A stretch of 64,000 bases of DNA, from positions 1 to 64,000 of the forward strand of contig JAIBBY010000026.1 in NCBI GenBank assembly GCA_019694455.1. Reading direction: 5' to 3'. The notes under the pieces are model-generated. The model saw nothing but the letters and a program-made list of their open reading frames with translations. It did no database searches and had not been told where the DNA came from. Positions 39,132 to 47,151 of this stretch are shown one piece after another. Position 1 is the first letter of the stretch, and every line of letters begins with the position of its first letter. Both the position numbers and the translations under genes were made by a program. This DNA comes from Pirellulales bacterium. Its GTDB lineage: Bacteria; Planctomycetota; Planctomycetia; Pirellulales; JAEUIK01.

Positions 39132-40868
39132 TCAGGTCGAGGAGTCTGACGAAGGAAACTTGCTCAGCCGGCCGCTGCGGTCTTCGCAGTCGATCACCAG
39201 ATGCTCCGGCGGCACATGCTCCTTGCCGAAAATCTGGATCACCAGGTTGCCTTCGTCTTCCAGCCGGGCCAGCTCGCGCCGCTTCCGGTTGTTCAGATAC
39301 GTGGCCACCTCGTCGCAAACCGTGACCATCACCTTGGCCGTGTCGGGGCGTTGGCTGGCCAGCATCAGCGCGCGAATCACCTCGATCGCCATACTCTCGG
39401 CCGTTTTGACCAGTCCCGTTCCTTCGCAGCCCGGGCACTCCTTGTACACGCTGCGTTTGAGACTGGGGCGAATCCTCTGCCGCGTCATCTCGATCAATCC
39501 AAACGGGCTGATCCGCAGAATTTTGGTTCGCGCTCGATCGCGGCGCACGGCGTCGCGCAGCGCGCGCTCTACTGACCGGCGATGCCGTTCGTGCCGCATG
39601 TCGATGAAATCGTTGACAATCACGCCGCCCAGATCGCGCAGCCGAAGCTGCCGGGCAATTTCCTTGGCGGCGGTCAGGTTGACCTGGTACGCGGTCTCCT
39701 CGGCAGAATCGTCGGTGCGGAAGTTGCCGCTGTTGACGTCGATCGCCACCAGGGCCTCGGTCTGGTCGATCACGATCGATCCGCCGCTAGGCAGCGGCAC
39801 CGCGCGGCGGTGAATTCGACTGATCTCATCGTCGACGCCGTACTTGTGAAACAGCGGCTCGCGCCCTTCGTAAAAGCGCAAGCGATCGACGTAGCGCGGC
39901 ATCACCATTTGCAAAAATTCCTTGGCCCGTTCATGAGCGCTCTCCTCGTCGATGTAAATGGTGTCGACGTCGTTTGAGAAGATGTCGCGAATGGTGCGGA
40001 TGATCATGTCGCTCTCTTCGTAGATGGCGACCGGCGCTGGTTGCTTGCGCACGCGCCGCGCCAGCACTTTCCACAGCCGCACCAAATACGCCAGATCGCG
40101 CGACAGTTCTTTCTGCGTTCGGTCGGTGCCCGCGGTCCGCACGATGAAGCCGAGCCCCTTGGGCGGATTCAGCTCCAGCATGATGTCGCGCAGTCGGCGG
40201 CGCACTTCGTCGTCTTCGATCTTGCGCGACACGCCCACCCGCCCCAGGGCGGGCATCAACACCAGATAGCGGCCCGGAATGCTGATATAGGTCGAAAGGG
40301 TTGGCCCCTTGGTGCCGATGCCTTCCTTGATGACTTGCACTAGCAATTCGTCGCCGCGCCGCAGAATGTCTTGAATCGGCGGCTTCACGCGCGGCCGAGC
40401 GCCGGCGCGCGGCCGGCGCAGGCGGGGTTGATCCTCGTCCTCGCCATCGAAGTCGTCGTCGTCGCCATGCTCGGCGCCATTGCGGTTGGGTCGTCGTCGG
40501 CCGCCCGGTTCGATCGGCTTGTCTGGGTCGTAACCCCCCTGGCGAAAGTACTGCGGCTCCACGTCGCTGATGTGCAAAAAGCCGTTGCGCCCCACGCCAA
40601 AATCGACGAATGCCGCCTGAATGCTGGGCTCGAGATTGACGACCCGACCCTTGTAGATGTTGCCCACGTAGTTGTCTTGGCTCGAACGCTCGATGTACAA
40701 CTCTTCGAGCGCGCCGTCCTCGACGATCGCGATCCGACATTCCTCGGGTTGAGAAACGTTGATCAAGATTTCCTTCTTCAGGACCTTGTTTTCGCTGCCG
40801 GCGGCTGGCGAGCGGCGCGAAGGCGGCCGGCGCTCTCCGCGGCGCGGACGTTGTGGAGTGGCTGTCAT
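39132..40868 (-). CDS. rng: Ribonuclease E/G
   Basis: 578 residues. Endoribonuclease for rRNA and mRNA processing. S1 domain at about residues 60-180 (NIYKGRVVNLEPSIQAAFVDFG), interrupted by an acidic and then basic insertion of roughly 45 residues (HGDDDDFDGEDEDQPR). Catalytic aspartates are in ALVAIDVNSGNF and GGVIVNDFIDM. The zinc-link cysteines are in CPGCEGTG. No RNase E-type C-terminal scaffold is present, so RNase G is the better name. It overlaps the upstream DUF2344 gene by ATGA. Confidence 0.94.
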   Translation of the reverse strand: MTATPQRPRRGERRPPSRRSPAAGSENKVLKKEILINVSQPEECRIAIVEDGALEELYIERSSQDNYVGNIYKGRVVNLEPSIQAAFVDFGVGRNGFLHISDVEPQYFRQGGYDPDKPIEPGGRRRPNRNGAEHGDDDDFDGEDEDQPRLRRPRAGARPRVKPPIQDILRRGDELLVQVIKEGIGTKGPTLSTYISIPGRYLVLMPALGRVGVSRKIEDDEVRRRLRDIMLELNPPKGLGFIVRTAGTDRTQKELSRDLAYLVRLWKVLARRVRKQPAPVAIYEESDMIIRTIRDIFSNDVDTIYIDEESAHERAKEFLQMVMPRYVDRLRFYEGREPLFHKYGVDDEISRIHRRAVPLPSGGSIVIDQTEALVAIDVNSGNFRTDDSAEETAYQVNLTAAKEIARQLRLRDLGGVIVNDFIDMRHERHRRSVERALRDAVRRDRARTKILRISPFGLIEMTRQRIRPSLKRSVYKECPGCEGTGLVKTAESMAIEVIRALMLASQRPDTAKVMVTVCDEVATYLNNRKRRELARLEDEGNLVIQIFGKEHVPPEHLVIDCEDRSGRLSKFPSSDSST

Positions 40869-41512
40869 GATGCGAACTCCACTTGGGTTCGAGTGAGATA
40901 AATTCCTACTTGTGGCAGGTCGTCGATGCCCAGCGCCGCCAACAGCGCGCGGGGACGAGCCCCTCCTTGATCATTGACTAGTAATCGCATTCGCAACCGA
41001 TCCTCGGTTAGAGATAATTCTTCCACGCTCGGCCGCACATCGACCGGGTGGCTGCCGTCTTCGCGAGCGGCAATGTAAGTGGATTGACTTAAAAAGTCGG
41101 CCAACCGCGCGGCGACCGCGGCGCGCCGCTCGGCGGGCACGGCAATTTCGAAGCTCATGGCCCGCACGCGAGTTTTCTTCGCGTCCGCAGGCACGCATTC
41201 AACCGACAGAATGTCGAGCCCGGCCGGCGCGTGCGCGGTCAAGCGGGTCTCGATTTCCGCGGCGCCAAGCGGCTCCGCCAATTCGAAGTCGAGCACCTCG
41301 TTGGCCCCGACCACACCCAGCGCCAGCGCCGCCGGAAACACCATTCGCGGCTTGGGGTGAAACCCCTGGCTCATGCCGAGTTTCAGACCGGCCCGGCGAA
41401 ACAGCCGTTCCATCGCGCGCACCAGGTCGCGATGGCTGATCAGTCGCAGATCGCCTGCTTTGCGAAATCGGATGCGAACTCGATGTCGCTGTATGGTGCT
41501 CGGCGCGGTCAA
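40865..41512 (-). CDS. TIGR03936/DUF2344 family protein (radical SAM-associated)
   Basis: About 215 residues. RIRFRKAGDLRLISHRDLVRAMERLFRRA followed by SQGFHPKPRMVFPAALALGV is the signature of this family, usually fused to or next to a B12-binding radical SAM protein. Here no radical SAM gene is present. The probable start is TTG 41512, overlapping the ptsI stop as TTGA; the end overlaps rng as ATGA. This double coupling suggests stoichiometric expression with ptsI and rng. Function is unknown; the family's constant association with rng suggests RNA or ribosome modification. Confidence 0.85.
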   Translation of the reverse strand: MTAPSTIQRHRVRIRFRKAGDLRLISHRDLVRAMERLFRRAGLKLGMSQGFHPKPRMVFPAALALGVVGANEVLDFELAEPLGAAEIETRLTAHAPAGLDILSVECVPADAKKTRVRAMSFEIAVPAERRAAVAARLADFLSQSTYIAAREDGSHPVDVRPSVEELSLTEDRLRMRLLVNDQGGARPRALLAALGIDDLPQVGIYLTRTQVEFAS

Positions 41513-43251
41513 ACGGCAATCTCCGGCAAGACTTTCTTCAACTCCTCGCGCAGATAGTTCTTCACGTCGCGGGCGTTTTCCAAGAGCATCGCGCGCTGAT
41601 ACACGGCTTCGCACTGCGGAATCGTCACCGTGCGGCATACCTTCTTCACCTGCGGCACGGCCGCCGGTGTGACGCTGAGTTGCCGCAGTCCCATGCCCAA
41701 CAGCAGCATCGTGTACGTCGTGCTGCTGCTCATCTGCCCGCACACATTGACCGATTTGCCGTGCCGATTGGCCGACTGAATCGTGGTTTCGAGCAGCTTG
41801 AGCACCGCGGGATCGCTGGCGTTGTAGAGGCTGGCCACCTCCTTGTTGTCGCGATCGACGGCCAAGGTGTATTGAATCAGGTCGTTGGTGCCTATGCTGA
41901 CAAAATCGACCTCTTCCATGAAGCGGTCGATCAGGATCACGGCCGCGGGCACCTCGATCATGATGCCCACCTGCACCTGCCGATTGAACGGCACGCCGTG
42001 CTCTTCCAAATCCTCCATGACGTCGGCCAATAGCATCTTGGCCTGCCGCAGTTCGAGTTGCGTGGTGATCAAGGGAAACATGAAGCGCACGTTGCCATCG
42101 ACGCTGGCCCGCAGGATGGCGCGCAATTGCGTGCGAAATAGCGGCAGATTGCGCAATGAAACTCGGATACTGCGTAGCCCCAAGAACGGATTGCTCTCGG
42201 CGGCTATCGGCGTGCCGCCTTTGACTTTGTCGGCGCCCAGATCGAGCGTGCGGATGACCACCGGCTTGCCGCCCATCGAACGCAACACTCGCAGATAGGC
42301 TTGGTAGTGGGCTTCCTCGTCCGGATCGGGGCCTTCCCCCAGATATAAAAACTCGGTGCGATAGAGCCCGATTCCGTCGCAGCCGCGATCAAGGCAATGC
42401 TCGACTTCGTCGGGGAACTCGATGTTGCCCATCAAATCGATGCGCGTGCCGTCGGCGGTTTCGGCCGGCAGGTCGCGGAGCCCCTGGAGGCCGGCGACAA
42501 AGCTGCGTCCTTGCTCCGCCTCTTGTTGGTATTGTCGCAGCGCGTCTTCGTCGGGCTGCAGAATCACCTCGCCGCGATTGCCGTCGATGATGACCAGGTC
42601 GCCCCCCGAAACGTCGGCCAAAAACGGCCCCATGCCGACGACGGCCGGAATCTCTAGCGCGCAGGCCACAATTGCCGTGTGGCTGCCGGGCCCGCCGATC
42701 TCCGTGACGAAGCCTTTGACAAACTGCCGATCGAGATTGGCGGTTTCGCTGGGCGTGAGATTGTGGGCCAGCACCAGCACCGGCGATTGCAGGCTGGCGA
42801 TCGTTTCGCGCTTTCTGCCCAGCAGATTGCGGAGCAGGCGTTTCTCGATGTCCGCGATGTCGTGAGCGCGCTCCGCTAGATAGCTGCTTTCGAGCGACTC
42901 AAACACCTTGGTGTAACGGCGCAGCGCGCGGCTCACCGAGTACTCGGGCGAGTAATGCCGCTCGCGGATCATCTCATCGAGCTCTGCCCGCAACCGCGGA
43001 TCGCGGAGCATTTGCAGATGAGCGTCGAAGATGGCGCCGTATTGCTTGCCGAGTTGCTGGCTCACGGCGTCGCGATTGCGTTCGATCTCTAGCGCCGAGG
43101 CGGCGATCGCGCGATCGAGTCGCTCCAGTTCGGCCTCGACAGCATCGCGCGCAAGGAACCGCCGGGGGATGCGAAATCCCTCGTTGTCGATCACCAGCGC
43201 CTCGCCAATGGCGACGCCGGGTGAAACAGCGATTCCTTGTAGTCTCAGCAT
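41509..43251 (-). CDS. ptsI: PTS enzyme I
   Basis: 580 residues from ATG 43251. It transfers phosphate from PEP to HPr. The phosphohistidine is His191 (GGPGSHTAIVA). PEP-binding motifs GLYRTEFLYL, IRTLDLGADK and FVSIGTNDLIQYTLAVDR are present, and the catalytic Cys lies in VNVCGQMSS. No GAF domain precedes it, so it is the sugar-type EI and not PtsP. ptsH is 194 bases upstream, DUF2344 overlaps the end. Confidence 0.96.
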   Translation of the reverse strand: MLRLQGIAVSPGVAIGEALVIDNEGFRIPRRFLARDAVEAELERLDRAIAASALEIERNRDAVSQQLGKQYGAIFDAHLQMLRDPRLRAELDEMIRERHYSPEYSVSRALRRYTKVFESLESSYLAERAHDIADIEKRLLRNLLGRKRETIASLQSPVLVLAHNLTPSETANLDRQFVKGFVTEIGGPGSHTAIVACALEIPAVVGMGPFLADVSGGDLVIIDGNRGEVILQPDEDALRQYQQEAEQGRSFVAGLQGLRDLPAETADGTRIDLMGNIEFPDEVEHCLDRGCDGIGLYRTEFLYLGEGPDPDEEAHYQAYLRVLRSMGGKPVVIRTLDLGADKVKGGTPIAAESNPFLGLRSIRVSLRNLPLFRTQLRAILRASVDGNVRFMFPLITTQLELRQAKMLLADVMEDLEEHGVPFNRQVQVGIMIEVPAAVILIDRFMEEVDFVSIGTNDLIQYTLAVDRDNKEVASLYNASDPAVLKLLETTIQSANRHGKSVNVCGQMSSSTTYTMLLLGMGLRQLSVTPAAVPQVKKVCRTVTIPQCEAVYQRAMLLENARDVKNYLREELKKVLPEIAV

Positions 43252-43445
43252 CGAATTCGGGGCGTCCCAGCGTGTCGCCGACGGTTGTCGTCGCAAGGAG
43301 TCCGGTCCGCGGCCCGCGTGTTCAGGGGCGAGGGCCGGTTTCCTTGAGACGACCGCGACAAACGTCATTGGCGCCGGGACGACCGGCAGCGAATTCGATC
43401 AATACGGTCGCGGCGCACCGTGGTCCGCCGCGTCATAGTTCCATG

Positions 43446-43733
43446 TCATGGGTTCAAATCGTCGGCAAAGTTCTGCTCGACCAGGCGGCACAGCGCGTCA
43501 AGCGCGTCTTGCGCGTCGTCGCCCGTCACCTCGATTGCCAGCGGGGTTCCTTCGACCGCGGCCAGCATCAGGATGTCGAGTATGCTCTTGCCATCGACTC
43601 GCAGACTTTCTTTGCTCACTTCAACTTGGGATCGGTACTGTTGGGCCAGCTTGACGAACAGGTCGGCCGGGCGCGCATGCAATCCCTGGGGATTGGTGAC
43701 GATCACGGTTCGCACTAGCTTGGTCTTGGTCAT
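43446..43733 (-). CDS. ptsH: PTS phosphocarrier HPr
   Basis: 95 residues from ATG 43733. Active His19 is in GLHARPADLF. A serine equivalent to the HPr-kinase site is at residue 50 (GKSILDILML), although no HPr kinase gene is visible. It lies between ptsN and ptsI in one orientation. With no sugar permease near, it more likely acts in regulation. Confidence 0.95.
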   Translation of the reverse strand: MTKTKLVRTVIVTNPQGLHARPADLFVKLAQQYRSQVEVSKESLRVDGKSILDILMLAAVEGTPLAIEVTGDDAQDALDALCRLVEQNFADDLNP

Positions 43734-43835
43734 GTCTGTAAGGGCTTTCCGCCTCTCGTTGGCGTGCGCGGTCGCCGGACTAGGGATTGCCAATCGGCGC
43801 CGATCCGATCGTCCCCGCCCGCCACCGCCGCGGCG

Positions 43836-44309
43836 CTAGCCGAATTGCTGATTGTCGGCCTCGTCGAGCAACAAGAGCACGTCGGCCGCCGATTTCGATT
43901 GCTTAAGAAAACGGCAGAACGTGTCGTCGCGCAACTGGCGCGAGATGTTCTCCAGCGCGCGGAGATGGTCCCCCGGCCGGTCGGGAGGAGAGATCAACAA
44001 GAAGAGCAATTGGACTCTTTCGCCATCCAGGCTGTTGAAGTCCACCCCCTCTTGGCTGACGCCGACCGTGGCCACCAGTCGGCTCACCCCGGCATGCTTG
44101 GTGTGAGGAACCGCCACGCCCCGGCCGATGCCGGTGCTGCCGAGCTCCTCACGCTTCAAGATGGCCTTGACGATTCCTTCGCATTCCGAGCCGGGAATCC
44201 CCCCCGCATCGACTAGCGACTGAGCCAATTCACGGATGACACCTTCCTTATCGTCGGCCGCGAGCGACGCACACACCGCATCGCGGCTGATGAAGTCGGC
44301 AAACTTCAT
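43836..44309 (-). CDS. ptsN: PTS EIIA component (PtsN/fructose type)
   Basis: 157 residues. EIIA-2 domain with phosphohistidine His69 in GRGVAVPHTKH, preceded by LKREELGSTGIG. The position after hpf and before ptsH and ptsI is the usual place for EIIA-Ntr, a regulatory phosphoacceptor. The sequence alone does not exclude a fructose EIIA, but no EIIBC gene is present. Confidence 0.92.
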   Translation of the reverse strand: MKFADFISRDAVCASLAADDKEGVIRELAQSLVDAGGIPGSECEGIVKAILKREELGSTGIGRGVAVPHTKHAGVSRLVATVGVSQEGVDFNSLDGERVQLLFLLISPPDRPGDHLRALENISRQLRDDTFCRFLKQSKSAADVLLLLDEADNQQFG

Positions 44310-44357
44310 GCACCTGTTCCTTTCTTCCGCCAGCGTCCCACCATCGTCTGGTGACGC

Positions 44358-44711
44358 CTACGGCTCGCCGGGCCCGGATCGTGCGGAGGCGTCCTCCTGC
44401 TTGGGGTTCGGCGGTCGATGATGTTCTTGTACTTTTTCTTTGTATTTGCGCAACTGCTGCTCCAACTTGTGGAGCACTTGGTCGGTGGCGCCGAGCAAAT
44501 CATTCGATTGCTCCGTCGCCACAAAATCGTGCTTGTGTTCGGCCGAGACGCGCACGTCGATAGTGGGCGCGTCTTTGTGCGCCAAGTCGATCGTCGCCTC
44601 AATGGCAGTCAATCGCTCGAACACGCGGTTCAGCTTATCGAGCTTGGCCGCTATCTTGGCGCGAGTCGCTTCACTCAGTTGGCCATGCCGCGCCGATACG
44701 TTGATCTGCAC
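44358..44711 (-). CDS. hpf: Ribosome hibernation promoting factor (short HPF/RaiA family)
   Basis: 117 residues. VQINVSARHGQLSEATRAKIAAKLDKLNRV is a typical start of the sigma-54 modulation protein/S30AE family, with the acidic IDLAHKD and VRVSAEHKHDF strands. No C-terminal dimerisation domain is present, so it is the short form. GTG 44711 is seven bases after AAGGAG and is preferred to ATG 44756. It leads the hpf-ptsN-ptsH-ptsI-DUF2344-rng-rplU series. Confidence 0.9.
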   Translation of the reverse strand: MQINVSARHGQLSEATRAKIAAKLDKLNRVFERLTAIEATIDLAHKDAPTIDVRVSAEHKHDFVATEQSNDLLGATDQVLHKLEQQLRKYKEKVQEHHRPPNPKQEDASARSGPGEP

Positions 44712-45019
44712 CAGCCTAACTCCTTCAACCTGAAGCACGAGGGGGCCTGGAAGCATAGGCCGGGCATTTTAGCGATGCCGCGCCGGGGCGACAAACGCCC
44801 TCGCCAGAGCCTCGGAATCGGTCGCCAGCGCGATTCGATCCACTACGAGACAATAATTTACACGACTTTGGCGGCTTGGGCCATGCCACCCGCGTCACCG
44901 CTGCCGCCGATCGGCCGGCCGGTGCTTGCTTGCCTCGCGCCGGCGGCTCCCCTACGATCGCATGCGCCCCAATCGACGTCTCGTCCGATCGCCACGTGCT
45001 CTTTTCCAGGTGTCTCATC
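44712..45019. promoter_or_regulatory. Divergent spacer between hpf and the PQQ-propeller gene
   Basis: About 308 bases with no gene I can support. It must carry the promoters of both neighbours. A short AT-rich stretch (ACAATAATTTACA, about 44850) is the most promoter-like part. No strong hexamer pair was recognised. Confidence 0.4.
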
Positions 45020-46375
45020 ATGAATCGGCTCATCCTTGCGATCTGTCTCATTATACCCAGCGGCGTCAGCTTGTCGGCGGACAATTGGCCCCAGTTTCGG
45101 GGGCCTGGCTCGCTCGGCACGGCCGAGAATCAGCAACTCCCGTTGCATTGGAGCGCCAGCGAAAATATCGCTTGGCGAACGCCGGTGGCCGGTCGCGGGT
45201 GGTCGTCGCCAGTGGTGTGGGGAGACCGCGTTTTTTTGACTTCGGTGGTCAACGAGGCCGAAACCGAGGCCGCAAAACCGGGGCTCTACTTCGGCGGCGA
45301 GCGACCAGAGCCGCCCGAGAGTAGGCATCTGTGGAAGGTGATTTGCTTTGACCTGAAGAGCGGCCAGCAACTTTGGGAGCAAACGGCCCACAAAGGGACG
45401 CCCCAAACGGGCCGCCACATCAAAAACAGCTACGCCTCCGAGACCCCGGCCACCGACGGCGAGCGAATCTACGCCTACTTTGGCAATCAAGGCGTCTATT
45501 GCTATACCCTCGACGGCAAGCCGGTGTGGGGCAAGGAACTGCCCTCGCACAAGACTCGCAACGAGTGGGGTACCGCCGCCTCACCGATTGTGTACGACGG
45601 CAGGCTATTTCTGGTCAACGACAACGACGACGAGTCGTATATCGTTGCGCTCGACGCCAAGACCGGCGATGAATTGTGGCGCGAGCCTCGCGACGAAAAG
45701 ACCAACTGGGCCACCCCCTTCATTTGGAAGACCCCAGACCGGGTCGAATTAGTCACCGCCGGCACCAACAAAGTGCGCTCCTACGATCTCGACGGCAAGC
45801 TGCTCTGGGAACTGGGCGGCATGTCGAGCATCGCCATACCAACGCCATTCGCGCACGACGGTCTCTTGTACCTGGCCAGCGGTTACATCATGGATAAGCA
45901 AAAGCCGGTGTTTGCGATCAAGCCCGGCGCGACTGGAGATATTACGCCTAAAGAAGGTGAAACCAGCGGCGAGTACATCGCCTGGTTTCAACAGGCGGCG
46001 GGCCCCTACAACCCATCGCCCGTGCTTTACAAGGACAAGCTGTATGTCCTGCTCGATCGTGGCATGTTGGCCTGTTACGACGCCAAGACCGGCGAAGCGG
46101 TGTACGAAAAGCAGCGCATCCCCGGCGGACGGGCATTCACGGCTTCCCCCTGGGCCTATCGCGACAAGATCTTTTGTCTGAACGAGTTTGGCACGACGTT
46201 CGTCATTCAGGCCGGCCCCAAATTTGAACTGCTGTATACAAACGAACTGGGCGAAGACGTTATGTGCATGGCTTCCCCGGCGATTGTGGGCGACCGCTTG
46301 TTGATACGCACCGACAAGGAATTGCTCTGCATTTCCGAAAGCTCCGTTTCCAAAGATCAGGCGGCGTCCCCCTGA
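45020..46375 (+). CDS. Secreted PQQ-type beta-propeller protein
   Basis: 451 residues. Signal peptide at residues 1-20 (MNRLILAICLIIPSGVSLSA), followed by NWPQFRGPGSLG, the very common start of planctomycete outer-membrane BamB-like propellers. WD/PQQ-type repeats recur (SGQQLWEQTA; DGKPVWGKEL; TGDELWREPR; DGKLLWELGG; TGEAVYEKQR). No quinone-binding residues can be claimed. Likely a periplasmic structural or binding protein, not BamB itself. Confidence 0.87.
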   Translation: MNRLILAICLIIPSGVSLSADNWPQFRGPGSLGTAENQQLPLHWSASENIAWRTPVAGRGWSSPVVWGDRVFLTSVVNEAETEAAKPGLYFGGERPEPPESRHLWKVICFDLKSGQQLWEQTAHKGTPQTGRHIKNSYASETPATDGERIYAYFGNQGVYCYTLDGKPVWGKELPSHKTRNEWGTAASPIVYDGRLFLVNDNDDESYIVALDAKTGDELWREPRDEKTNWATPFIWKTPDRVELVTAGTNKVRSYDLDGKLLWELGGMSSIAIPTPFAHDGLLYLASGYIMDKQKPVFAIKPGATGDITPKEGETSGEYIAWFQQAAGPYNPSPVLYKDKLYVLLDRGMLACYDAKTGEAVYEKQRIPGGRAFTASPWAYRDKIFCLNEFGTTFVIQAGPKFELLYTNELGEDVMCMASPAIVGDRLLIRTDKELLCISESSVSKDQAASP

Positions 46376-46497
46376 CCAGGCCGTTTGGACAAATCGGCCG
46401 CGACGGATCATTGTGGTGGGTAATGGCCGCTGACTTTGCCACGGACCACTTGCTGCGCCTTGGCCAGCACAGCCAACCCTTGAACGTCGGATTTGGA

Positions 46498-47058
46498 ATG
46501 CGCTGTTGTCACTGTCGCTTGCTGGTCTTAGTTTCGTTTTCACTGTTTCTTGGGCTGTCGGGCTGCGGCAAGGGCAACCGTGCGCGACTCCCCGATTTTG
46601 GATCGCCGCCCAAGCCCGACGCGGCGCAAATCACCAAGGCGCGCGACCAACTGTGGCCCGCTGGGGCGGCACCCCTGGTGACGACCTCGTCGCCCCTGAT
46701 GACGACGCCGCTGGCGAGAGAATGGGGCGTGCGCGAAACGGCGATCGACGCGCTGGCGCGGATTGGTCCGGCGGCGATCCCCAGTTTGATTGTCGCGCTA
46801 GAAGACCCCAATGCCGATGTTCGAGATCGCGCGGCCCAATCTCTGGCCCGCATGGGGCCACCCGCTAAAGAAGCCGTGCCGGTGTTGATTGCCGCTTTGG
46901 AAGATCCCGATTGGAGCGTGCGGCGCAGCGCCGCGCGCGCGCTGGGCCAGATTGGCCCCGAGGCGGCGCACGCCGTGCCCGCGCTGATGCGATTAATGAA
47001 AAGCCCCGACGCCGAGCAAGGCGGTCCCGGCGCCGTTCGTCCGAGCGCCGGAATCTGA
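46498..47058 (+). CDS. HEAT-repeat lipoprotein
   Basis: 186 residues from ATG 46498. Lipoprotein signal with lipobox LSGC at about residues 22-25 (LFLGLSGCGKGN). The mature part has three PBS-lyase/HEAT repeats, e.g. AIDALARIGPAAIPSLIVALEDPNADVRDRAAQSLARMG and VLIAALEDPDWSVRRSAARALGQIG in shorter segments. Such repeats bind proteins. It follows the PQQ-propeller gene by 122 bases, same strand. Confidence 0.82.
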   Translation: MRCCHCRLLVLVSFSLFLGLSGCGKGNRARLPDFGSPPKPDAAQITKARDQLWPAGAAPLVTTSSPLMTTPLAREWGVRETAIDALARIGPAAIPSLIVALEDPNADVRDRAAQSLARMGPPAKEAVPVLIAALEDPDWSVRRSAARALGQIGPEAAHAVPALMRLMKSPDAEQGGPGAVRPSAGI

Positions 47059-47151
47059 TTTCCGGACATTATTGGCGATTGGCGCGAAGGTTGCGTGAAC
47101 AAGGAAGTTTTCCACAATAGTCGATGGCGGCTGGCAAGGCAGGAGGCGTGA

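Noticed and set aside
43446-44309. A sugar-uptake PTS operon
   Set aside because: No EIIB or EIIC gene lies here; the order fits the regulatory PTS-Ntr type.
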